Shown here in pieces: positions 1 to 5,430 of a stretch of DNA of 5,430 nt (its first letter is position 1; every line of letters begins with the position of its first letter). The notes beneath the pieces were generated by a model. It did no database searches. It saw nothing but the letters and a program-made list of their open reading frames with translations, and was not told the DNA's origin. The position numbers and the translations under genes were made by a program. Source of the stretch: an uncultured Eubacteriales bacterium (GTDB lineage: Bacteria; Bacillota; Clostridia; Christensenellales; Aristaeellaceae). Location: assembly GCA_900540045.1 (NCBI GenBank), contig UQEF01000121.1, positions 1 through 5,430 on the forward strand. The letters are read 5' to 3'.

Positions 1-55
1 TGGGGCGCTGCCCCAAACCCCGGCAGGGGGATGATCCCCCTGCACCCCGCACTTT
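1..55. repeat. GC-rich double-hairpin repeat, copy 1 (cut by window start)
   Basis: This segment matches 4748-4802 at 53 of 55 positions in the same orientation; the differences are at 7 and 49. It contains two hairpins: GGGGC (2-6) pairing with GCCCC (10-14) across 3 bases, and GCAGGGGGAT (23-32) pairing with ATCCCCCTGC (34-43) around one central base. It begins 4 bases after the stop codon of the topoisomerase A gene, read on the minus strand. No T-run follows the stems on either strand, so it does not look like a classical intrinsic terminator, though the stems could still stabilise the mRNA 3' end. The left end lies outside the window, so this may be part of a longer element like the one at 4646-4819. 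Confidence 0.85.
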
Positions 56-58
56 CTC

Positions 59-2536
59 TCAGCCTTCCTCCCCCGTACTCTCCGCCGCAGGCTCCACCGC
101 CGTCACCACGTCGTCCATCAGCGCCATCACCAGCGGCAGGCCCTTATCCTGCTTACCCTGCAAGGGCGCCTCCTGCGCCGCGAGCACCGTCGGCGGGCTC
201 ATGCGCTGCTCCACGCGCACCTGTGCGCCCGCGCCGTCGCCGGCAAGGAGCGCCGCGCCCGCCACGCACGTCCCGTTGGAGCCGCTCTTGTTGAAATAGA
301 AGGCCTTCACGCCCTTGCCGCCGCGCGCCTGCGGCTCAAAGTCCATGTACAGCACGCGCTTGGCAAATCCGCGTTCCGTCATCAAAAGCACCTGATCCGC
401 GGCCTGCGGCTGGCCGCACCAGAGCACCGCGTCGCCGGGTTCGAGGGTCATGCCCTTCACCCCGCCCGCCGTGCGGCCCTGCGCGGGCACGCCGTCGGCA
501 TGGAAGCGCACGCTCATGCCGCTGCGGCTGATGATGAGCACATCCGCCGCCGCGTCCAGCGGCACAACGCCCATCACCGCGTCGCCCTCGCGCAGCGTCA
601 GCGCCGCGAACTTCGCGCGCCGCACGTCGTACTCCGCCGCCGCCGTGCGCTTGACCTGCCCCTTTCGCGTCACGAACAGCAGGTCCGGCGCGGAGGCCAG
701 CTCCGAGGGCTTCATGCACAGGATGTTCACCGGGGTTTCGTTCTCCTCAAGGCCGGCCAGAACGCCGCTCAGCAGCGCGCCGCGGTCCTTGGGCTTCATC
801 TCCGGCAGGGCCGCCACGCTCAGCGGGTAGCAGTTGCCCCGATCGGTGAAGAAGTAGAGCGTGTGGTCGGTCTGCGTGTCGAAGCGGTAGAGCGGCGCAT
901 CCTCCGCGCCCTCCTCCGCCGCCTGCCGCCGCGCCCGCGGCGGATACACGCGCCGAAGCAGCCCCGCGCGCGAATACGTCACCAGCGCGTCCTCGGCGAT
1001 GATCTCCTCCTTCGCGGCGGCCTCCACCACCTCGCCCGCGCGCACGATCTCGGTGCGGCGCTCGTCGCCGTAGCGCTCGGCCACGGCGCGCAGCTCCTTC
1101 TTGATCACGTTCATCAGCTTCTTTTCGCTGGCGAGGATGGCCTCCAGCTCCGCGATGCGCTTCTTGAGCTCCTCGTACTCCTTGCGCAGCGCCAGAATTT
1201 CGAGGTTGGTCAGCCGCTGCAGCCGCATGTCCAGAATCGCCTGCGCCTGCGCGTCCGACAGCGCGAACCGCTCCATCAGCGCGGCCTTGGCGGCCTTGGG
1301 GTTCTCGCTCTTTCGGATGAGGGCGATCACCTCGTCGAGGTTGTCCACCGCCACCATCAGGCCTTCGAGGATGTGGGCGCGGGCGAGCGCGCGGTCCAGC
1401 TCGTAGCGGGTGCGCGCGGTCACGACGTTTTTGCGGTGGCGGATGTAGTAGCCGATGGCGCGCCGGAGCGAGAGCTGGCGCGGCTTGCCGTCGGCGATGG
1501 CCACGAGGTTCACGCCGAAGGTGATCTGCAAATCGCTGTACTTGAGCAGGTAGGACAGCACCTTTTCCGCGTCGGTGTCCTTTTTCAGCTCGATCACCGC
1601 GCGCATGCCGGTGCGGTCGCTCTCGTCGCGGATATCGTAGATGCAGCCCAGCGCGGCCTTTTTCTCCTCGCTGAGCTTGAGGATCTTCTCCAGCATCGCC
1701 GCCTTGTTCACCTGATAGGGGATCTCGGTGATGACGATCAGCTTTCGCCCGGCGGGCCCGTCCTCGATGTGCGTGCGCGCGCGAAGCGTGAGCTTTCCGC
1801 GCCCCGTCTCGTAGGCGGCGCGCAGCTCCGGCGTGTCGATGAGCACGCCCCCGGTGGGAAAGTCCGGCCCCGGCACCAGCTTCATCAACTCGTCCAGCGA
1901 AATGTCCGGGTTGTCGATCTGCGCCGCCGTGGCCTCGATGATCTCGCGCAGGTTGTGCGGCGGGATGTTGGTCGCAAGGCCCACGGCGATGCCGCTCGCC
2001 CCGTTGACCAACAGGTTCGGGAAGCTCGCGGGCAGCATGTCCGGCTCCTTGAGGGTGTCGTCGAAGTTGAGCCGGAAGGGCACGGTGTCCTTGTCGATGT
2101 CGCGCAGCATCTCCACCGCCAGCGGGGTCATGCGCGCCTCGGTGTAGCGCATGGCGGCGGCGCCGTCGCCGTCCACGCTGCCGAAGTTGCCGTGGCCGTC
2201 CACCAGCGGCGCGCGCATGCTGAAATCCTGCGCCATGCGCACCAGCGCCTCGTAGACCGAGATGTCGCCGTGCGGGTGATATTTACCCAGACAGTCGCCC
2301 ACGATGCGCGCGCACTTGCGGTGGGGCGTGTCGGGGCCGATGGCCAGCTCGTTCATGGTGAAGAGGATGCGCCGCTGCACGGGCTTGAGGCCGTCCTCCA
2401 CGCGGGGGACGGCGCGCTCCATGATGACGTGCTCGGCGTAGGGGATCATGCTGTTGTGCATGACCTCCTCCATCGGCGATACGATGATGTTGTGGTCCAC
2501 CCCGATGGGCGGACGGTCGTCCTGCCTGCGGCTCAC
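59..2536 (-). CDS. gyrA: Type IIA DNA topoisomerase subunit A (GyrA-like, ParC not excluded)
   Basis: The 825-residue protein is the DNA breakage-reunion subunit, which cuts both strands through a tyrosine phosphodiester while a second duplex passes. The winged-helix/tower domain spans roughly 35-500. It carries the [11 protein letters not shown] motif (48-58), catalytic Arg130-Tyr131 in AAMRYTEAR, and DNA-intercalating Ile183 in [10 protein letters not shown] charged coiled-coil segment (about 450-490) leads to the C-gate, and a beta-pinwheel DNA-wrapping domain runs from about 510 to 810. The quinolone region reads [12 protein letters not shown], placing Ile92 and Glu96 at E. coli GyrA positions Ser83 and Asp87. 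The first blade lacks a GyrA box ([10 protein letters not shown], 534-543), but QARGGKG occurs at 736-742. The GTG start is chosen because it overlaps the upstream stop (GTGA) and follows a strong AAGGGAGGG. Length is close to GyrA, but the missing first-blade box leaves GyrA versus ParC unsettled. Family membership is certain; the symbol is by closest resemblance. Confidence 0.95.
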   Translation of the reverse strand: MSRRQDDRPPIGVDHNIIVSPMEEVMHNSMIPYAEHVIMERAVPRVEDGLKPVQRRILFTMNELAIGPDTPHRKCARIVGDCLGKYHPHGDISVYEALVRMAQDFSMRAPLVDGHGNFGSVDGDGAAAMRYTEARMTPLAVEMLRDIDKDTVPFRLNFDDTLKEPDMLPASFPNLLVNGASGIAVGLATNIPPHNLREIIEATAAQIDNPDISLDELMKLVPGPDFPTGGVLIDTPELRAAYETGRGKLTLRARTHIEDGPAGRKLIVITEIPYQVNKAAMLEKILKLSEEKKAALGCIYDIRDESDRTGMRAVIELKKDTDAEKVLSYLLKYSDLQITFGVNLVAIADGKPRQLSLRRAIGYYIRHRKNVVTARTRYELDRALARAHILEGLMVAVDNLDEVIALIRKSENPKAAKAALMERFALSDAQAQAILDMRLQRLTNLEILALRKEYEELKKRIAELEAILASEKKLMNVIKKELRAVAERYGDERRTEIVRAGEVVEAAAKEEIIAEDALVTYSRAGLLRRVYPPRARRQAAEEGAEDAPLYRFDTQTDHTLYFFTDRGNCYPLSVAALPEMKPKDRGALLSGVLAGLEENETPVNILCMKPSELASAPDLLFVTRKGQVKRTAAAEYDVRRAKFAALTLREGDAVMGVVPLDAAADVLIISRSGMSVRFHADGVPAQGRTAGGVKGMTLEPGDAVLWCGQPQAADQVLLMTERGFAKRVLYMDFEPQARGGKGVKAFYFNKSGSNGTCVAGAALLAGDGAGAQVRVEQRMSPPTVLAAQEAPLQGKQDKGLPLVMALMDDVVTAVEPAAESTGEEG

Positions 2537-2552
2537 CGGCTTTCCCTCCCTT
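2533..2552 (-). promoter_or_regulatory. GTGA stop/start overlap and RBS coupling the two subunits
   Basis: The upstream gene ends in TGA (2535-2533) inside the GTG start of the downstream gene (2536-2534). A purine-rich AAGGGAGGG (2552-2544 on the minus strand) precedes the GTG by 7 bases and lies within the end of the upstream coding region. This arrangement is typical of translational coupling and would help keep the two subunits at equal levels. It also fixes the GTG as the start of subunit A. Confidence 0.85.
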
Positions 2553-4539
2553 CGCCCGCGCCGCCGCCGAGGGCCTCGAAGCGGTCCTCGCGGTTAAAGT
2601 TGGCGTGCTGGCTGATGTACTGCCTGCGCGGCTCCACCTTGTCCCCCATGAGGATGGTGACCAGCCGCTCGGCCTGCGCCGCGTCCTCGATGCTCACCCG
2701 CATCAGCTTTCGCTGTTCGGGGTCCATGGTGGTCTGCCACAGCTGCTCCGGGTTCATCTCGCCCAGGCCCTTGTAGCGCTGGAGGGTGTAGCCCTTGGTC
2801 TGCCCGCGCGTGAGCTTTCGAAGCTCCGCGTCGTCGTAGGCGTACTGCACCTTGTTGCCCCTTTGCACCTTGTAGAGCGGCGGCATGCCGATGTACACAT
2901 GCCCCTCGGTGATGAGCTCCTTCATGTAGCGGTAGAAGAAGGTCAGCAGAATGGCGCGGATGTGCGCCCCGTCCTGATCGGCGTCCGAGAGGATGATGAC
3001 CTTGTTGTACTTGAGCCCCGCCAGCGAGAAATTCTCGTCGATGTTCGTGCCCAGCGCCGTGATGATGGAGCGGAACTCCTCGTTGCCAAGCACCTGATCC
3101 AGGCGCTTTTTCTCGGCGTTGAGCGGCTTTCCGCGCAGCGGCAGAATCGCCTGAAACCGCCGGTCGCGCCCCTGCTTGGCGCTGCCGCCCGCGCTGTCGC
3201 CCTCCACGATGAACAATTCGTTCTGTTCCGGCTTTCGCCCCGTGCAGCTGGACAGCTTTCCCACCAGCGGCGCGGCCTCCAGCGCGCTCTTGGTGCGCGC
3301 CACGTCGCGGGCCTTGCGCGCGGCCTCGCGCACGCGCGCCGCCCGCACCGCCTTTTCGATGATCTGCTGGGCCAGCTCCTGATGCTTGAGGTCCTCGAAA
3401 TACGCCGTCAGCTGCTGGGTCAGGATCGCCTCCACCAGCGGGCGCACCTCGGTGTTGCCAAGCTTGCCCTTGGTCTGGCCCTCAAACTGCGGGTTTTTCA
3501 CCATCGCCAGCATCACGGCGGTCATGCCCTCGCGGAAGTCGTCGCCGCTCAAATTCGCGTCCTTGTCCTTGAGCGCGCCCAGCCTTCGCGCGAAGTCGTT
3601 CATCACCTTGGTGTAGGCGGCCTTGAAGCCCGTCTCGTGCGTGCCGCCCTCGGCGGTGGGGATGTTGTTGACGTAGGAAAACACGTTTTCGGTGTAGCTG
3701 TCGGTGTACTGAATCGCCACGCGGAAGATCACATCCTCCCGCTGCCCGGCCAGATAGATCGGCTCCTCGTGCAGGGGGGTCTTGTCGGCGTTCAGGTAGC
3801 GCACGTAATCGACCAGCCCGCCGTCAAAGCGGTATACCTCGCGCTCCGGGGCCTTCGCCTCCCCGTTTCCGTCGTCGACGGGCTCGCGCTCGTCAAGAAA
3901 CGTGATCGTCAGCCCGCGGTTTAAGTACGCCAGCTCGCGCAGGCGGCGCGAGACGGTCTCGGCGTTGAACGTGACCGTCTCAAACACGCGGTCGTCCGGC
4001 AGAAACCGCACGCGCGATCCGCGCTCCTTGGTGTTGCCCACCAGCGTGAGCGGCCCGGTCGCGCGCCCGGCCACGACCTTCTTTTCCTTCTCGTCCCACG
4101 CGCTTTCAAAGCGGATGTGCCAGTGCTGAAAGTCGCGGCACACATCCACCTCGACCCAGCGGCTCAGGGCGTTTACCACGCTCGCGCCCACGCCGTGCAG
4201 GCCGCCGGAATAGGCGTAGTTCTCGCTGTTAAACTTGCCGCCCGCGTGCAGCTTGGTGTAGATCACCTCCACGCCGGATACCCCCATGGTCGGGTGGATA
4301 TCGACGGGCATGCCCCGCCCGTTGTCCTGCACGGTCACCGACCCGTCGCGGCCCAGCGTCACGTCCACACGCGTGGCAAAGCCGGCCATGGCCTCGTCGA
4401 TGGAATTGTCCACAATCTCCCACAGCATGTGGTGCAGCCCGCGCGACCCCGTGGAGCCGATGTACATGCCGGGCCGCATGCGCACGGCGTCCAGCCCTTC
4501 CAGCACCTGAATGTTTCGCGCGTCGTAATGGTTGGTCAA
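2533..4539 (-). CDS. gyrB: Type IIA DNA topoisomerase subunit B (GyrB-like ATPase/TOPRIM)
   Basis: The 668-residue protein is the ATP-binding subunit that clamps and drives strand passage with subunit A. The GHKL ATPase domain (about 8-220) has catalytic Glu41 and Asn45 in WEIVDNSIDEA, Asp72 in QDNGRGMP, and the GLHGVG ATP lid (113-118). The transducer domain contains the QTK loop (Gln355-Lys357). The TOPRIM domain has EGDSAGG (446-452), PLRGK (467-471) and the metal-binding DADQDGAH (519-526). QRYKGLGEMN (587-596) lies in the C-terminal part. Length fits GyrB/ParE proteins without the enterobacterial insertion. The segment NEEFRSIITALG and the QTKGKLGNTE stretch resemble GyrB more than ParE. 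The TTG start is supported by a well-placed RBS and by an in-frame TGA three codons upstream; the next in-frame Met is residue 21, inside the conserved fold. It is the first gene of the operon. Confidence 0.96.
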   Translation of the reverse strand: MTNHYDARNIQVLEGLDAVRMRPGMYIGSTGSRGLHHMLWEIVDNSIDEAMAGFATRVDVTLGRDGSVTVQDNGRGMPVDIHPTMGVSGVEVIYTKLHAGGKFNSENYAYSGGLHGVGASVVNALSRWVEVDVCRDFQHWHIRFESAWDEKEKKVVAGRATGPLTLVGNTKERGSRVRFLPDDRVFETVTFNAETVSRRLRELAYLNRGLTITFLDEREPVDDGNGEAKAPEREVYRFDGGLVDYVRYLNADKTPLHEEPIYLAGQREDVIFRVAIQYTDSYTENVFSYVNNIPTAEGGTHETGFKAAYTKVMNDFARRLGALKDKDANLSGDDFREGMTAVMLAMVKNPQFEGQTKGKLGNTEVRPLVEAILTQQLTAYFEDLKHQELAQQIIEKAVRAARVREAARKARDVARTKSALEAAPLVGKLSSCTGRKPEQNELFIVEGDSAGGSAKQGRDRRFQAILPLRGKPLNAEKKRLDQVLGNEEFRSIITALGTNIDENFSLAGLKYNKVIILSDADQDGAHIRAILLTFFYRYMKELITEGHVYIGMPPLYKVQRGNKVQYAYDDAELRKLTRGQTKGYTLQRYKGLGEMNPEQLWQTTMDPEQRKLMRVSIEDAAQAERLVTILMGDKVEPRRQYISQHANFNREDRFEALGGGAGEGRESR

Positions 4540-4546
4540 TGCATTT

Positions 4547-4554
4547 CACCCCTT
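4547..4554 (-). promoter_or_regulatory. Ribosome-binding site deciding the TTG start of subunit B
   Basis: On the minus strand AAGGGGTG (4554-4547) lies 7 bases before the TTG at 4539-4537. It resembles the Shine-Dalgarno consensus AAGGAGGTG with one base missing. An ATG at 4544-4542 is followed after one codon by TGA, so it cannot start the gene. Confidence 0.75.
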
Positions 4555-4600
4555 GGCGGATTGGCGCGCGCACGCAAAAAGGCATGCAACGCAACACTTT

Positions 4601-4630
4601 ATTATAGCACGAAACCCCGTTTTTGCACAA
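4601..4630 (-). promoter_or_regulatory. Extended -10 promoter of the topoisomerase operon
   Basis: Read on the minus strand, a perfect TATAAT (4606-4601) is preceded directly by TGC, giving the extended -10 motif TGCTATAAT. A weak -35, TTGTGC (4630-4625), lies 18 bases upstream and matches TTGACA at its first three positions. Transcription would begin near 4594 and give a leader of about 55 bases before the TTG start. The weak -35 is offset by the extended -10. I see no riboswitch or attenuator in the leader. Gyrase promoters are often supercoiling-sensitive, but nothing here proves that. Confidence 0.75.
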
Positions 4631-4645
4631 GAAAAAGGAACTTGA

Positions 4646-4819
4646 TTCCTCAGACCGTTGAAAAACCCATGGTTTTGGAAAGAGCCGCGTTTCTTGCGTC
4701 CTTCGGACGCTCGCAACGCTCACGAAAAATGCTGCGGCATAAGGCTTTGGGGCTCTGCCCCAAACCCCGGCAGGGGGATGATCCCCCTGCACCCCACACT
4801 TTGTCAGCAGTCTGAGGAA
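4646..4819. mobile_element. MITE-like element, about 174 bp, with terminal inverted repeats
   Basis: The ends are TTCCTCAGAC (4646-4655) and GTCTGAGGAA (4810-4819), perfect 10-bp inverted repeats. The similarity continues inward imperfectly (CNGNTGA on both ends). The element is flanked by CTTGA on both sides (4641-4645 and 4820-4824), consistent with a 5-bp target duplication. The direct repeat can also be read as the 15-bp AGGAACTTGATTCCT (4636-4650 and 4815-4829), because AGGAA and TTCCT are complementary to each other. Inside are the hairpin GCGTCC-TTC-GGACGC (4696-4710), enclosed by GCCGC (4684-4688) and GCGGC (4734-4738), and the double hairpin shared with position 1. It encodes no transposase; short open frames through it look accidental. 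If it moves, it would need a transposase supplied from elsewhere. Confidence 0.6.
4748..4802. repeat. GC-rich double-hairpin repeat, copy 2
   Basis: This is the second copy of the repeat at 1-55, in the same orientation, at 53 of 55 identical positions. It lies within the MITE-like element. Its stems are GGGGC (4749-4753) with GCCCC (4757-4761), and GCAGGGGGAT (4770-4779) with ATCCCCCTGC (4781-4790). The two copies bracket the topoisomerase operon. Confidence 0.9.
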
Positions 4820-4869
4820 CTTGATTCCTTTTACCCACACTTCCTGCCAGCAAGTTTTCAGAAAAGCTA

Positions 4870-4898
4870 TTCCTTTTTGTGGGCTGATACAGTATAAT
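4870..4898 (+). promoter_or_regulatory. Possible promoter of the acetyltransferase gene
   Basis: A perfect TATAAT (4893-4898) lies 40 bases before the acetyltransferase start. The hexamer 17 bases upstream, TTCCTT (4870-4875), is a poor match to TTGACA, and there is no TG extension. The position is right for a promoter, but in AT-rich sequence a TATAAT is weak evidence alone. Confidence 0.45.
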
Positions 4899-4924
4899 GA
4901 AGGCAGCGACAAATCGGAAGTTGT

Positions 4925-4932
4925 AAAGGAGA
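4925..4932 (+). promoter_or_regulatory. Ribosome-binding site of the acetyltransferase
   Basis: AAAGGAGA (4925-4932) lies 6 bases before the ATG at 4939. It is close to the Shine-Dalgarno consensus and supports this ATG as the start. Confidence 0.8.
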
Positions 4933-4938
4933 TATAAG

Positions 4939-5400
4939 ATGTATATCAGAAAAGCAATAATAGATGATTTATCAAGAGTAGCTGAAATATATGTATTTAA
5001 TAACAGGATGAATTTTTTCCCTATATTCAAAGATGAAAGTTTTTCTTTTGGGGAGTTGCAAGTTGTTTCATTAGTAAATAATTACTTCAAAAAAGATGAA
5101 ATTATCAAAAATATATATGTATTTGATAATGGGCTTATAAAGGGTTTTATTCAAATGAACGGAACAGAAATTTGTAAATTATATGTAGATACATTTTTTC
5201 AAAGTCAGGGAATTGGCAATGAGCTAATTGAATTTGCAATTAAAGAACTCCATGCAAATAATTTATGGGCATTAGAAAAAAATATTAGAGCAATCTCTTT
5301 TTACCAAAGGCATGGTTTTCGTTTGACAGGTCAGAAAAAGTTTGAAGAAGATACCACAGAATATCTTGTTAAGTTAGGGCAATACCGCACAGAAAAGTAG
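4939..5400 (+). CDS. GNAT-family N-acetyltransferase
   Basis: The 153-residue cytoplasmic protein should transfer an acetyl group from acetyl-CoA to an amine; the substrate cannot be read from sequence. It begins MYIRKAIIDDLSRVAEIY, the usual GNAT first strand and helix. Motif A is LYVD (81-84) followed by the acetyl-CoA pyrophosphate loop QSQGIG (88-93). The C-terminal signature is present as Asn115, Phe121-Tyr122 and Gly126-Phe127 in NIRAISFYQRHGF. Length is typical of a complete single-domain GNAT, and there are no membrane segments or signal peptide. A hand count gives about 28% GC, far below the neighbouring topoisomerase genes, which points to acquisition from an AT-rich Firmicute. It is divergent from the topoisomerase operon and begins about 120 bases beyond the MITE-like element. 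I recall similar proteins in Clostridia and Bacilli, but no characterised function. Confidence 0.9.
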   Translation: MYIRKAIIDDLSRVAEIYVFNNRMNFFPIFKDESFSFGELQVVSLVNNYFKKDEIIKNIYVFDNGLIKGFIQMNGTEICKLYVDTFFQSQGIGNELIEFAIKELHANNLWALEKNIRAISFYQRHGFRLTGQKKFEEDTTEYLVKLGQYRTEK

Positions 5401-5430
5401 GCGCGATACTGCCAGAAGTGATATAATAAG

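Noticed and set aside
1..55. An intrinsic terminator after the A subunit gene
   Set aside because: The hairpins are strong but no T-run follows them on the minus strand, and the same sequence occurs elsewhere as a repeat. A role in mRNA stability remains possible.
500..2776. A 758-codon open frame on the plus strand opposite the A subunit gene
   Set aside because: It is antisense to a gene with complete catalytic motifs. GC-rich codon use commonly keeps an antisense frame open. Its translation is rich in Arg, His, Val and Leu with no recognisable domain.
2605..3924. A 439-codon open frame on the plus strand opposite the B subunit gene
   Set aside because: It is an antisense shadow of the GyrB-like gene with low-complexity composition and no RBS or domain that I can recognise.
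4834..4883. Inverted repeat CCCACA (4834-4839) and TGTGGG (4878-4883) upstream of the acetyltransferase
   Set aside because: The 6-bp arms are separated by 38 bases, with no convincing inner stem or riboswitch-like motif, so chance is the simplest explanation.
4658..4897. A 79-codon open frame running through the MITE-like element
   Set aside because: It lies across hairpins and repeat sequence, has no RBS, and reads as a translated repeat; I recall similar spurious predictions from such repeats in clostridial genomes.
4229..4912. A 227-codon minus-strand open frame spanning the intergenic gap and the start of the B subunit gene
   Set aside because: It combines translated repeat sequence with an out-of-frame reading of the GyrB-like gene, and it would overlap the strong operon promoter.
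5422..5427. TATAAT after the acetyltransferase as a promoter for a next gene
   Set aside because: No acceptable -35 lies at 16-18 bases and the window ends before any gene can be seen.

Overview
The window looks like chromosomal DNA of a high-GC Clostridia-type Firmicute. The topoisomerase proteins resemble clostridial homologues. The two main genes are GC-rich (55-75% in hand-counted lines), and the ribosome-binding sites are strong and Gram-positive in style. The short GC-rich double-hairpin repeat, seen twice, is of a kind I associate with gut Clostridia; that assignment is from memory, not from a search. Genus cannot be fixed from this stretch.

Layout: positions 1-55 hold one copy of the repeat. 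Positions 59-4539, on the minus strand, are a two-gene operon encoding a type IIA DNA topoisomerase: the ATPase/TOPRIM subunit (GyrB-like, 2533-4539) is transcribed first, followed by the DNA-cleaving subunit (GyrA-like, 59-2536). The genes overlap by 4 bases (GTGA), and neither starts with ATG (TTG and GTG). An extended -10 promoter (4601-4630) drives them. The 399-base gap from 4540 to 4938 contains that promoter, a roughly 174-bp MITE-like element with perfect 10-bp terminal inverted repeats that carries the second repeat copy, and a short AT-rich stretch with a possible promoter for the next gene. Positions 4939-5400, on the plus strand, encode a GNAT-family N-acetyltransferase of only about 28% GC, clearly foreign to its neighbours. 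Positions 5401-5430 hold no identifiable gene.

How the genes work together: the two subunits form an A2B2 enzyme that passes one DNA duplex through another using ATP. All catalytic motifs are present. Two features are unusual. The quinolone-binding serine position is isoleucine. The canonical GyrA box is absent from the first C-terminal blade, while a box-like QARGGKG sits in a late blade, so it is open whether the enzyme is a true supercoiling gyrase or a topoisomerase IV-like decatenase. The acetyltransferase is divergently oriented and functionally unrelated; it was probably acquired next to the repeat element. I found no novel multi-gene system. The most interesting material is the divergent topoisomerase and the mobile-looking repeat.
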